Source: Waterburya agarophytonicola KI4 (GTDB taxonomy: Bacteria > Cyanobacteriota > Cyanobacteriia > Cyanobacteriales > Xenococcaceae). From it: a DNA stretch of 40,072 bases. The notes under the pieces were generated by a model. That model had not been told where the DNA came from. It did not search any database and saw only the letters and a program-made list of their open reading frames with translations. Shown in pieces: positions 1 to 8,469 of this stretch. Each line of letters starts with the position of its first letter. The first letter of the stretch is position 1. Made by a program: the position numbers and the translations under genes. The stretch covers positions 1-40,072 of the forward strand of contig NZ_JADWDC010000045.1 in the NCBI RefSeq assembly GCF_020640915.1, given 5' to 3'.

Positions 1-36
1 CTCTCTGAATCCTTTGTCATATCTGAATTGTAAAGG

Positions 37-212
37 TTGTCTCCCCGTCAGGAATGGGTCAAAGAAAACCCCAAAAATCTAGGATTAGTTCAAGAAAAAA
101 TCAAGCAAGAGTGGGATATTGTTAGCAGCAAAGATACGATTAAAAGAGTTTTAAAATGTCTGGGAATGAGATGGAAAAGAATCAGAAAGGTAGTAGGAGG
201 ACAACCAGACCC
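37..212 (+). pseudogene. IS630-like transposase fragment
   Basis: The reading frame from the TTG at 37 encodes a helix-turn-helix-like stretch (KENPKNLGLVQEKIKQEW, then DTIKRVLKCLGMRWKRIRK) typical of the N-terminal DNA-binding part of IS630-family transposases. A stop lies just upstream (31-33), and after about position 210 the frame no longer reads as IS630; it runs antisense to the usual frame of the following IS4-like relic. No catalytic DDE domain follows. It is therefore a truncated relic, probably cut by later insertion of the IS4-like element. The family call rests on motif resemblance only. Confidence 0.6.
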
Positions 213-272
213 AGGATCAATATTCTCATTTCTGTTGCCCCTTCTTTATGGAACTACGTTCGCGAACATTAA

Positions 273-887
273 TCGCGAACTCTCAACTCTTTTTGTCCAA
301 AGTCCAATAATTGGTGTCAACCAAAAAACTTTCACCTTAATCGTGGAGAAGCAATCTGTTTGCACAATGTGCGAATACACAAAGGAGAATTTTACGGCAA
401 AGTTCATGTAATTATCGGTCGTAACAATCTTAATAGCGAGCTTTGGGCGATTATTAGCAATGAAAAAACTACATTAAAAACTTTTGCTGAATATAGACTA
501 CGCTTTGACATCGAAGAGAACTTTTTGGATGACCAATCAGGCGGATGGAATGTTCAACGCTCGATGATACGTGATGTCTGCGCTTTGTCTCGATTGTGGT
601 TTATTTTAGCTGTTACTACTCTCTATGTTAGCGCACAAGGAGTAGCTGTAGTTGATAGTGGTAAGCGACGATGGGTTGACACTCATTGGTTTCGAGGTAA
701 CAGCTATTTCCGTATTGGTTGGGACTGGGTTAAAGCTGCACTCTTGAATGGTTGGAAATTAATTCGTTCTGTGACCTTCTCCAGTAATCAAGATCCGACT
801 CCTGCTATGGCATCACTTCAACAACATAAACAACGGTTTTATCAGTTGGAATTTCAAGTTCGGACTTATTCCTACAATATTTCCTAA
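273..887 (+). pseudogene. IS4-like DDE transposase, 5'-truncated relic
   Basis: The open frame begins after a stop at 270-272, and the first usable start is a TTG at 360. The product resembles the C-terminal half of a cyanobacterial IS4-type transposase. It has RLRFDIEENFLDDQSGGWNV, containing the Y/R-x-E type glutamate region of the DDE catalytic triad, followed by helices around LSRLWFILAVTTLYVSAQG and RRWVDTHWFRGNSYFRIGWDWV. The N-terminal part with the first two catalytic aspartates is missing. The element is not expected to be active. It ends at a TAA at 885-887. Inverted terminal repeats were not identified. Confidence 0.7.
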
Positions 888-916
888 AAGTTTTGTCAGT
901 CAATCAGCAACCCTGA

Positions 917-1363
917 TTACTCTAACAATTCTCTTATTTTTTGTTCCAAGATTTCTACCCGCTGATGTTCGTCATTATAACGCTTCATAAACATTGCTTG
1001 TTTTAATAGACGAGAATAAATTGATTTCAATAACTCTTGTCTTGTAAAAGGCTTAGTGAGATAGTCGTCAGCTCCTAACTCCATACCATATCTAATATCA
1101 GTTTTATTGGACATAGCAGTCAAAAAAATGAAAGGAGTTAAAGTTATTTCAGGTATCTCCCGAATTGCCGTTAAAACTTCGTCTCCTTTTATTTCGGGCA
1201 TCATTACATCGCAAATAATTAAATCTGGGTTGTTTTCTTTTGCCCATGAAATTGCTAAAATTCCATTATTAGTGCTGAAAACATCGAAACATTCTGCCTC
1301 TAAAAGCTCAACAATATTTTCTTTAATAAACACGTCATCTTCGATTACTAATATTGTAGTCAT
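917..1363 (-). CDS. CheY-like response regulator, short C-terminal helix
   Basis: A receiver-domain protein of 148 residues if started at the ATG at 1363; a TTG at 1381 would add six residues. The ATG is preferred because the first beta strand (MTTILVIEDD) begins there and AGAGG lies just upstream. The acidic pocket is D9-D10, the phospho-acceptor is D52 (IICDVMMPE), the switch residue T82 (FLTAM) and the lysine K104 (LTKPF) are all present, so it should be phosphorylatable. After the receiver comes only a helical, probably coiled tail of about 28 residues and no DNA-binding domain. It lies 180 bases downstream of the histidine kinase on the same strand and is the likely partner. Output is probably by protein contact. 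Confidence 0.9.
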   Translation of the reverse strand: MTTILVIEDDVFIKENIVELLEAECFDVFSTNNGILAISWAKENNPDLIICDVMMPEIKGDEVLTAIREIPEITLTPFIFLTAMSNKTDIRYGMELGADDYLTKPFTRQELLKSIYSRLLKQAMFMKRYNDEHQRVEILEQKIRELLE

Positions 1364-1561
1364 ACCTCTAAATAAATTCAAAATTTTTACGTTTTTAGAA
1401 AAGAATCTTCTCCAATATATTTTTTATTATTCAATAGTTTAGTATTATTCGTTCACTTTTACCTCAGAAAAAAAACCTATTTTTTATTATTTAGAATAGA
1501 ATAAAAGTGATTTTCAGCATCAAAATGTTATCTTGATTACAGTAAGTATACTAAGTCAAAA

Positions 1562-4108
1562 TTATTGTTCGCTATTTAAATAAGGAAGCATAACTGTAAA
1601 AGTGCTTCCAAAATCAATTTTACTTTGTACAGATATTTCACCACCATGTAGGTGCACTGATTTTTCAACAATATGCAATCCTAAACCAGTGCCAGGAATA
1701 GAATTTACGTTACTAGCACGATAAAAAGATTCAAATAAGTGCTTGATATCTGTTTCAGAAATACCAATACCAAAATCTTTAACTCTAATAATTGCCTGTT
1801 GTGGTTGATAAATTAATTCAAAATCTATACGATCGCTATCGGGAGAATATTTAGCTGCATTAGATAATAGATTATAAATAATATGCTTAACAATTGTTAC
1901 ATCTATGTAAACAGTATTGGTAAAACATTGTTTGTCGAAATTCAACTGCTTTTCCAGCTTAAAATAAATTTTATGAGTTGAAATATTTAATTCAAATTCT
2001 TGAATTAATTGTTGGCATAGTTGAGATAGATCTACCTTAGTAGGTTTTAAATCGATTTTTCCTGCATCTACTTTACCTAACAGCAAAACATCATTGAGTA
2101 ACTCCGTCATATGTTTGACTGAGTCTTGAATACGGTATAAATGACTAAGTTTCTTCGGTTCATCCCACTTATGACCATAGTGTTCTAGCAATTCTGAAGA
2201 AGATAGTATAGAAGCTAAAGGAGTACGAAACTCATGAGAAGCCATAGTTATAAATTGAGATTTAAACTCATTTAATTTCTGTTGCTGTTCCAAAGCTTTG
2301 CAAGTATCTTCTTCGGCTTGTTTGCGTTCTGTAATATCACGAATAATTGCCATAACTTCATCCATTTCACTAATGGCAATACGAATTTCATAGCTATTTG
2401 TTTTATTATCGTGATTATGAATTTGACATTCTAAAATTTGAACTTCACTAGTGCGGAATGCTTCATTAATACAATTTATAATTGACAAAGATACTTCTTG
2501 AGGAAAAACTTCATCTAAATGTTTGCCAAGAAACTCATTTTTGAAAACAAGTGAGCTATCAAATTTAGCGGCTTTATAGTTAACCAAGATCCCCTTGCGA
2601 TTAACACGCAAAATTAGATCGGGTATAGCCTCAAGAATAGCCTTATTAGTTGCCATACTGCTGCGTAAAGCATCTTCTGCTTTTTTACGCTCTATAATCA
2701 AACCTAGCTGAGTAGCTACTGATTTAACAAGATCGAGCATTTGTTCGTTTCGAGGATGAACTAGAAAATCATAAAATACCAAAATTGCTATTATTTTTTC
2801 ATTAGCAATCATGGGAACTGCTAATGCAGTTTTTAGCCCCGTTGCTTTAGCTATTTTATATCTAGAAAAAACTTCCTGATTCTGAATAGAAATATTTTCT
2901 ACCCATTCGGGTTTTTTAGTTGCCCATACTCTCCCTGGTTGACCAACATTAAGAGGAAAAGCTAATGTTTGGCTCACTTCTCTAAAGTATTCGAGCTTTT
3001 CAGTACTATGAAACCAAGCTGGACTGAGTTGTAACACACTATTTTGAAAATCGGGAATCCAAGCTTCCCCAAAGCTCCAATTGACCGTTTCACAAACTTT
3101 ACGCAGGATAATTGTAACCGCATCATCAAAGCTAGGTGCTTCAGAAATAGCTTGAGTAATGGTTTGTAATAAGCTAATTTCTTGTTCTTTTTGTCTGCGC
3201 TCCCCAATTTCTGAGCTTAACAACTCATTGTTATGAACCAACTCTGATGTACGTTCTACTACCCTTTGTTCTAGCTCTTTATGGGCTTTTGCAAGAAGAA
3301 ACTCAGCTTTTTTCCGCTTTGATATATCTGAGACATAACATCTAATTAATCGACTAGGAGAAATTAAATGTATTGACTGTTCGTAAATTTTACGACCTAT
3401 TTTTACTTCTCTTGTGAACGTCTTTTTTTCCGTAATCTTTGTCAAAGCAACAATGTTTAGCAACAAAGGGTGTTCTAATTTTTCTTGTTTGATGGTGGGG
3501 AATTGTTTGAGAGCTGCGGGATTGGTATAAGTAATATTACCCTGGAGATCAATTTCAATAATAGGATCGGAAAACAATTCAGGAAAAGATGCTAGACGTT
3601 CTAAATGTCTTTGAATTGATGCATCCCATTGTTGTGATGTTTCGTATAAGGTAGGCTCTAAGAAATTAGACTGAGGATTACTAGATTCATTGAAATTAGC
3701 TGTAGCTTCAAGATCTTCATCATCAGGCAAGAAAAAAAATGGCGACTTTTCTACCGATTTTAGTGTGTCAATTGTTTTATAGGTTGCAGTCAGATTATCT
3801 GAAAAACTTATAACATCATTATTCTGCAAATTATGAGAAAAACAAGGATTTCCGTTGATTTTAATGCCGTTTCTACTACGGCGACGGTTTAAGTCTCCAT
3901 CTATTATTCTAAACCTATAATCATCATTTTCGGGGATAGTAATTCTTAATAAAGTTGCATGGTAACGAGAAATTTTGGGAGAATCAAGCACAATGAGATT
4001 ATTTAAAGCTCTACCAATTGAATACGTTTTAGATTCAAGATAAATAATATATTCATCTTGATGATTGTTAATAATTAATAAATGCTTAGCAGAATTAGAT
4101 TGCATCAT
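1562..4108 (-). CDS. Hybrid-sensor histidine kinase: FHA-PAS-GAF-PAS-HisKA-HATPase
   Basis: An 848-residue soluble-looking sensor kinase. An FHA domain (about 22-111) keeps the phosphothreonine-binding residues R33, S47-R-x-H50 and N80-G81. A PAS-like domain (about 165-260) is followed by a coiled coil (about 263-312), a GAF domain (about 315-478) and a second PAS (about 485-598). HisKA carries the phosphorylated histidine H625 in ASHEFRTPL, and the HATPase domain shows the N box (NLLSNAAKYSP), G1 (DFGIGI) and G2 (GTGLGL). There are no transmembrane segments and no receiver domain. The adjacent response regulator is the probable target. An FHA front end suggests that Ser/Thr phosphorylation feeds this two-component step. 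Its position beside the exopolysaccharide cluster suggests, but does not prove, a regulatory link. Confidence 0.93.
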   Translation of the reverse strand: MMQSNSAKHLLIINNHQDEYIIYLESKTYSIGRALNNLIVLDSPKISRYHATLLRITIPENDDYRFRIIDGDLNRRRSRNGIKINGNPCFSHNLQNNDVISFSDNLTATYKTIDTLKSVEKSPFFFLPDDEDLEATANFNESSNPQSNFLEPTLYETSQQWDASIQRHLERLASFPELFSDPIIEIDLQGNITYTNPAALKQFPTIKQEKLEHPLLLNIVALTKITEKKTFTREVKIGRKIYEQSIHLISPSRLIRCYVSDISKRKKAEFLLAKAHKELEQRVVERTSELVHNNELLSSEIGERRQKEQEISLLQTITQAISEAPSFDDAVTIILRKVCETVNWSFGEAWIPDFQNSVLQLSPAWFHSTEKLEYFREVSQTLAFPLNVGQPGRVWATKKPEWVENISIQNQEVFSRYKIAKATGLKTALAVPMIANEKIIAILVFYDFLVHPRNEQMLDLVKSVATQLGLIIERKKAEDALRSSMATNKAILEAIPDLILRVNRKGILVNYKAAKFDSSLVFKNEFLGKHLDEVFPQEVSLSIINCINEAFRTSEVQILECQIHNHDNKTNSYEIRIAISEMDEVMAIIRDITERKQAEEDTCKALEQQQKLNEFKSQFITMASHEFRTPLASILSSSELLEHYGHKWDEPKKLSHLYRIQDSVKHMTELLNDVLLLGKVDAGKIDLKPTKVDLSQLCQQLIQEFELNISTHKIYFKLEKQLNFDKQCFTNTVYIDVTIVKHIIYNLLSNAAKYSPDSDRIDFELIYQPQQAIIRVKDFGIGISETDIKHLFESFYRASNVNSIPGTGLGLHIVEKSVHLHGGEISVQSKIDFGSTFTVMLPYLNSEQ

Positions 4109-4142
4109 AAATATTTAGGCTTGCTGCAAATAAAAAAATCAG

Positions 4143-5114
4143 TTACTTAACTCCTATCAGTCTTACAGAGTCATATTTAACTGAATTAGGCATAAATATT
4201 GATTTTAGTAATAGTTTCCAGGCACGAGTTTTAAAATTAGGTTTTTTCTCTTTTTTGATATCACACTGATAAAATGCCGTCCAAATTTCATTTTCGGTTT
4301 TTAACCAGCTATTAGAGAATTGACGGCAAAAGCCTTGATATTTGACAAAGCTTGTCTCAAAACCATGTTTTTTGAATATTTTGTCCAAACTAGATCCAGT
4401 AAAAAAGTTTAGATGTCGTGGAATATCAGACCATGGCCATTCTCCTCGATAGGTTTGAAATCCTAAAGAATTGCAATTAGGTATTTCGACAATATACACT
4501 CCCCCATCATTAAGAATTTCTTTAACGTTAGACATAACCTTATTTATGTCAATGCAATGTTCGAGAACATGAGACATAAGTACAATATCGTATTTTTCGT
4601 TTTTGATCCCTTGGGGTAGTTCTTCGGCAGTACCACTTAAAATATTAGGAGTAATTTTTTGAGCCATTTTTCTCGCTGCAGGATCGGGTTCAATGCCAAA
4701 AACATCGTATCCAGATGCTTGAAACTTGATGAGATTTTTACCGTTACCACAACCAATTTCACACATTCTAGGTTTGTTTGTCTTCAATAAAGTATCAACT
4801 TCTCCAGGATCTAAGTCTTCTCCCTGATCAAAAAGATAAGAGAGGTGGATTCTTAAACGGTCTAGGAATGATATCTTATTTTCATTGACGTCGGATGTAG
4901 CGGCATTGTGAGTGTAGTAATCATCTAAATCATAAAAATCTTCTACTTCTTCTTTTGATGGTCTATTTTCTGTCATGCCATAATCGCATTCAGAACACCA
5001 ATAAATTTTGTAATCTTGAGAATTATTGGGTTTTCTATAATCACAAGGGACTGTAAATTTTGGAAAGACACGAGCTTCACAGATAGGACAACGAAGAGAA
5101 TTGTTGTTATTCAT
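4143..5114 (-). CDS. Class I SAM-dependent methyltransferase with N-terminal zinc ribbon
   Basis: A 323-residue protein. A four-cysteine ribbon (C9-x2-C12 and C40-x2-C43) opens the protein, as in many sugar- or polysaccharide-associated methyltransferases. SAM-binding motif I is E119-I-G-C-G-N-G125, the acidic residue that holds the ribose is in FGIEPD, and the later motif ADELPQG-like loop and LMSHVLEHC follow. The start ATG at 5114 is the only one that includes the ribbon. It lies between the sulfotransferase (41 bases upstream) and the kinase gene and is co-directional with both. I infer O- or C-methylation of a sugar of the exopolysaccharide. Substrate is unknown from sequence. Confidence 0.87.
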   Translation of the reverse strand: MNNNNSLRCPICEARVFPKFTVPCDYRKPNNSQDYKIYWCSECDYGMTENRPSKEEVEDFYDLDDYYTHNAATSDVNENKISFLDRLRIHLSYLFDQGEDLDPGEVDTLLKTNKPRMCEIGCGNGKNLIKFQASGYDVFGIEPDPAARKMAQKITPNILSGTAEELPQGIKNEKYDIVLMSHVLEHCIDINKVMSNVKEILNDGGVYIVEIPNCNSLGFQTYRGEWPWSDIPRHLNFFTGSSLDKIFKKHGFETSFVKYQGFCRQFSNSWLKTENEIWTAFYQCDIKKEKKPNFKTRAWKLLLKSIFMPNSVKYDSVRLIGVK

Positions 5115-5155
5115 TGGTATTTAATTTTCTTGATTGCTATTTGGATTATGAAAAA

Positions 5156-6109
5156 TTACTTCAATCTAGCGGTATCAACTGTGTTGGATTGCAATTGAAT
5201 TTGCTTTTGCCATTGTTTAAGCCTGAGATGTCGTGACAAAAAACTAAACAGAATTAAAGGTAGACCGTAGATATTAATACGACCTACTATTACATTTAAC
5301 TTACTATGAAGTTTTAGTATTCTTTGGAACAAAGAGTTGACGGTCAATGGGGAAAAATGACTGAGTTCGTAACCATATTCGATTAGAGTATTATCTATTT
5401 TTGCTTCTAGTAAACGAACTTCCCAAGGAGATAACTTACTTTTCCATTGCTGTATCAATTTTGGGTTTGGTAAATTATAGGTGCTAGTCTCAGGATAACT
5501 AAGCATTGAGAGATTATAGCTTGTGCCAATAAATTCACACAGACTACTTAGAGTGTTCTTTGGGTTGACGATTAAAGCTTCATAATTAATCTCAATATAT
5601 CTGTCCTCTGGAAGAGTAGATTTTAGCTCCGACCATAACTTTTCCACTTCTATCCAGCGATCGCTTCCCGTCCAAACATTACCAGCCCAATTCATATTCA
5701 CGCAAGAGCGAGCAACATCTCTACCATCACGAATTATATGAATAAATTTTGCACCAGACCAAATTTTTAATAAGCGATCAAAATGACGATGAACTGTTGC
5801 ACCAACAAAATATTTGCCTGTGTTGATGCGTTTTTGAACTAAAAAACTGTTGACAAGCTGAGGGTAGTTTAATGTATAGTCAATTTCAAAATTGCTACTT
5901 TGAAATAAACGGTCTGTAGCTAGATGATCGTAGAAATCATCAAGAGATGGATAATTTTCATTTTGAAAATAATCAACTACAAATTCGAATTCGCTATGAA
6001 AGGCAATGTTACTATGGCAATCAAGCATTAGCCTAAGTAAAGTTGTACCAGAACGTTCGGCACCTATTAAGAAAATAGGTTGAGCAATTACAGAAAAATT
6101 GTCATTCAT
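5156..6109 (-). CDS. PAPS-dependent sulfotransferase family protein
   Basis: A 317-residue protein with the two PAPS-binding signatures of sulfotransferases. The 5'-phosphosulfate loop is IGAERSGTTLLRLML (G16 to T23), and the 3'-phosphate region is IIRDGRDVARS, with R127 and S135 as the expected contacts. HSEFEF after the first strand contains a candidate substrate-site acid. Length is normal for the bacterial sulfotransferase family (PF13469/PF00685 type). It ends 41 bases from the methyltransferase and starts 14 bases after the GT2 gene ends, so the genes are probably co-transcribed. I infer sulfation of the polymer built by this cluster, as is common for cyanobacterial sheath polysaccharides. 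Confidence 0.88.
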   Translation of the reverse strand: MNDNFSVIAQPIFLIGAERSGTTLLRLMLDCHSNIAFHSEFEFVVDYFQNENYPSLDDFYDHLATDRLFQSSNFEIDYTLNYPQLVNSFLVQKRINTGKYFVGATVHRHFDRLLKIWSGAKFIHIIRDGRDVARSCVNMNWAGNVWTGSDRWIEVEKLWSELKSTLPEDRYIEINYEALIVNPKNTLSSLCEFIGTSYNLSMLSYPETSTYNLPNPKLIQQWKSKLSPWEVRLLEAKIDNTLIEYGYELSHFSPLTVNSLFQRILKLHSKLNVIVGRINIYGLPLILFSFLSRHLRLKQWQKQIQLQSNTVDTARLK

Positions 6110-6123
6110 AAAATTGTTGATGA

Positions 6124-7203
6124 TTAAGATTTTGCTTCAGAAAAATTATCTCGTTTGGTTTTGATCCATTCCTTTTGAGGTTTAAAGACAAAGGCTAGAT
6201 ACATAGGAATTTTCGATAAAACATAAAAGGGAATGTTCAACAGCACTGAACCAGGTATTAGTCCTCTGCCGAACTTAATCCAAGAACCTACGATTGATGT
6301 CAAAATGAACAATCCTCCAATACCTAAAATCAGAGCAGAAACCCATGCACCGCTGAAAATCCACAGCACCAACGCCGTAACCATAGCAGCCAACCAAAAC
6401 ATAACTAACAATGAAAGAGGAGGAACTCCTAAGTCTAAAGCGAGAACCAGCAATCCCCAGCGTCTTTGTTTAACTGCTGCTTTTAGTAGTCGTGGCACTT
6501 GAGTCATTAAAGTTTGTAAGTGACCATGTTCCCAACGAGTTCTCTGGGTTTTAGCCGTTTGCTGTTCTTGAGGAAGAATTCCTGTCACTTTGGCGTCAGA
6601 ACAATATAGTGGTGGGTAGCCAGAAATCGCTAAATCAATAGCTAACTGCATATCTTCAACCAAATTGGCATTAGCCAAGGACACGGAAGAGATTACCGAC
6701 CAAGGAAAAGCCATCCCCGTTCCATAGAGTAAGCATGGCAAACTAAGTCGAGCTAGACCTTTTAAACGGACATGATTTTTAACTAAGATTGCTAGAGCAG
6801 AAATAGTATCTTTGGGAGTAGGGTTTTGAGGGCAATCTTGAAGATAAGTAGCCTGGACTGGTCTACCAGAAGCTAGAGCAACCTTGGCTAGTTGCTGTAC
6901 TGTTTGGGGATGAACTATACAGTCTGCATCGATTAACACTACTGTCGATGGTGCGTCTGACTTGAGAAATTGTATTCCAAAATCTAAAGCGTAGCCTTTT
7001 CCTAATCGTGTAGAGTCTTCTCTTTCTAAGACGGTAACATCAAACTGCCTGGCGATCGCAGCAGTAGAATCACTACAGTTATCGGCTACAACCACCACGC
7101 GATCGCCAGATATCAACTGTGGCATCAAACTGCTTAAGGTCTGGGCAATGGTTAATGCCTCATTATGGGCGGGTATTAAAACCGTAATTTTACTAGAGTT
7201 CAT
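6124..7203 (-). CDS. Processive family 2 glycosyltransferase (cellulose-synthase-like), membrane
   Basis: A 359-residue GT2 enzyme. It has the nucleotide-binding entry IPAHNE (10-15), the D-x-D metal site D92-A-D94, the acceptor-base motif E183-D184 and Q220-R-T-R-W224, the QxxRW signature of processive GT2 enzymes. Two or three membrane segments follow (about 243-330). The ATG at 7203 has no convincing ribosome-binding site, and immediately upstream, in the same frame, lie TAG, CCT and TAA and then the separate membrane peptide at 7210-7329. Homologues that I remember carry such a membrane segment fused to the N-terminus, so this gene may be the catalytic part of a split gene. Sugar donor unknown. 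Confidence 0.88.
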   Translation of the reverse strand: MNSSKITVLIPAHNEALTIAQTLSSLMPQLISGDRVVVVADNCSDSTAAIARQFDVTVLEREDSTRLGKGYALDFGIQFLKSDAPSTVVLIDADCIVHPQTVQQLAKVALASGRPVQATYLQDCPQNPTPKDTISALAILVKNHVRLKGLARLSLPCLLYGTGMAFPWSVISSVSLANANLVEDMQLAIDLAISGYPPLYCSDAKVTGILPQEQQTAKTQRTRWEHGHLQTLMTQVPRLLKAAVKQRRWGLLVLALDLGVPPLSLLVMFWLAAMVTALVLWIFSGAWVSALILGIGGLFILTSIVGSWIKFGRGLIPGSVLLNIPFYVLSKIPMYLAFVFKPQKEWIKTKRDNFSEAKS

Positions 7204-7209
7204 CTAAGG

Positions 7210-7329
7210 TTATCCTCTATTAGTAGATTCAGGAAGCAGAGCAGCTAGGCATTCAACAAAAAGAACTGTACTGGAAATCAAAAGAGTGAATGCTACTATC
7301 AAAAGTACTGTTTGAATAAATAAGAACAT
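7210..7329 (-). CDS. 39-residue single-pass membrane peptide, in frame with downstream GT2
   Basis: An ATG at 7329 opens a 39-codon frame (starting MFLFIQTVLLIVAFTLL, ending LPESTNRG) that closes with TAA at 7210-7212. The product is one hydrophobic helix of about 25 residues followed by FVECLAALLPE. The GT2 start lies exactly 42 codons downstream of this ATG in the same frame, separated only by TAA-CCT-TAG. It looks like the N-terminal anchor of the GT2 broken off by two stop codons. It could be expressed as a free peptide, or the stops could be recent mutations or sequencing errors. The membrane prediction is from residue composition. Confidence 0.6.
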   Translation of the reverse strand: MFLFIQTVLLIVAFTLLISSTVLFVECLAALLPESTNRG

Positions 7330-7363
7330 TGCTTGTCAATTAAAATATTTTTTTGACGAGGAT

Positions 7364-7402
7364 GATTGATTTATAAACATTAGTAATGTTTATAAATCAA
7401 TC
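7364..7402. repeat. Perfect 39-base palindrome (19-base arms, 1-base centre)
   Basis: Arm 7364-7382 (begins GATTGATTTATAAAC) is exactly the reverse complement of arm 7384-7402, with a single G at 7383 between them. The right arm covers the stop codon of the GT4 gene (7397-7399). Neither side has a clear run of T in the transcribed direction on the minus strand; on that strand the following bases are A-rich. It may be an RNA-processing or attenuation hairpin between the GT4 and the membrane peptide/GT2, or a protein-binding palindrome. Confidence 0.8.
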
Positions 7403-8452
7403 AAATTTTATTAACCGACGGTAAGAATTAATTCCTTGAGTTTCTAAATATCGATTGATGAGTCTTACTTGGGCATTTTTAACCACCGAGTTCAGTATTG
7501 CTGGAGAAGTTTGTTGAAGCTTGAGCAAAGATAGTCCTAAATCTTGTGCATCGTTAGCATTAAAGTGAAATCCAGAGATATTATCTTCTACTAAAGTTTT
7601 TGTACCACCTTGATTGGGAATTAACACTGGTAATCCAATCGCAATTGCTTCAAGTATTGCTAATCCAAAAGGTTCTACGGGACAAAGATGAAGTAATAAA
7701 TCAGAGTTTGCCATTGCTTTAAATACGTCCTTAGAAAAACCTTTAAGAATTACTTGGGGATAATTTGCTGCTGCTTTAGTTTTTAGTTTTTCCATATCTT
7801 TGCCAAAACCAAAGATATGGAATCTAAGGTCACTCAATTCAGGAAAGGAATCCAAGGTATCAAATAATAGGTCAACTTTTTTAATGGGGTCGAGGCGAGA
7901 GACGACAATAACTCCATGAATACCTTCTTTGCCAAAGGGTTGGCGTTTGGGAATTTTTTCGATCTCAGATGCCAACAAGAAATTTTCAATTACCTGAATT
8001 TTTTTGGGATTTACTCCGTGACTTTCAAGACGTTCTCGAACATAATTTGAGACAGCAATCAATTTTACAGGTAAATTATTGAACAAGGATTTGCGTCCAT
8101 AACTTAAATATTCTTCCGCACCACCATGAACCATATGTAGATGAACTACCTGGCGACGATAGAAGAGATTGCACAGCATGATTAGAATTGATTGGGAAAC
8201 ACTAGTCGTAGCAAATACTAATTTTTGATGTCGAACTAGATAAAATTTTATGCGACTCACTAAATCCCAATTACCTTCAAAACTTTTAGTGACAATGCTA
8301 CGATTTGCGGCTTCCGCTAAGATCAATCCATCTGGGGTTAAAATCGTAGATAAATGTTCATGACTAAGACCTTTTGCAATATTTAGGGTCATTCTCTCAG
8401 TACCATATAGTTGACCGCTATATAGAATATGAATAAAAGGAATTTTATCCAT
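7397..8452 (-). CDS. GT4-type glycosyltransferase
   Basis: A 351-residue GT-B fold enzyme. The N-terminal half begins with IPFIHILYSGQLYGTERM, a glycine-containing acceptor loop usual in this family. The C-terminal half has the donor-binding strand GVIVVSRLDPIKK and the E-x7-E motif (EPFGLAILE) followed by AIGLPVLIPNQGG, where the nucleotide-sugar diphosphate is bound. Retaining mechanism is expected for GT4. It begins 18 bases after the end of the double-DUF4114 gene on the same strand, so the two are probably one transcript. Donor and acceptor sugars cannot be told. Confidence 0.87.
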   Translation of the reverse strand: MDKIPFIHILYSGQLYGTERMTLNIAKGLSHEHLSTILTPDGLILAEAANRSIVTKSFEGNWDLVSRIKFYLVRHQKLVFATTSVSQSILIMLCNLFYRRQVVHLHMVHGGAEEYLSYGRKSLFNNLPVKLIAVSNYVRERLESHGVNPKKIQVIENFLLASEIEKIPKRQPFGKEGIHGVIVVSRLDPIKKVDLLFDTLDSFPELSDLRFHIFGFGKDMEKLKTKAAANYPQVILKGFSKDVFKAMANSDLLLHLCPVEPFGLAILEAIAIGLPVLIPNQGGTKTLVEDNISGFHFNANDAQDLGLSLLKLQQTSPAILNSVVKNAQVRLINRYLETQGINSYRRLIKFD

Positions 8453-8469
8453 AAATAAAATTGAAATGA

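Noticed and set aside
260-280. Eight-base direct repeat TCGCGAAC at 260-267 and 273-280 as a target-site duplication
   Set aside because: The copies are five bases apart with no element between them.
1107-1442. A 111-codon plus-strand frame over the response regulator
   Set aside because: It is antisense to a clear receiver domain, has no recognisable motif and no ribosome-binding site.
7364-7402. Intrinsic terminator after the GT4 gene
   Set aside because: The hairpin is perfect but in the minus-strand direction it is followed by A-rich, not T-rich, sequence.
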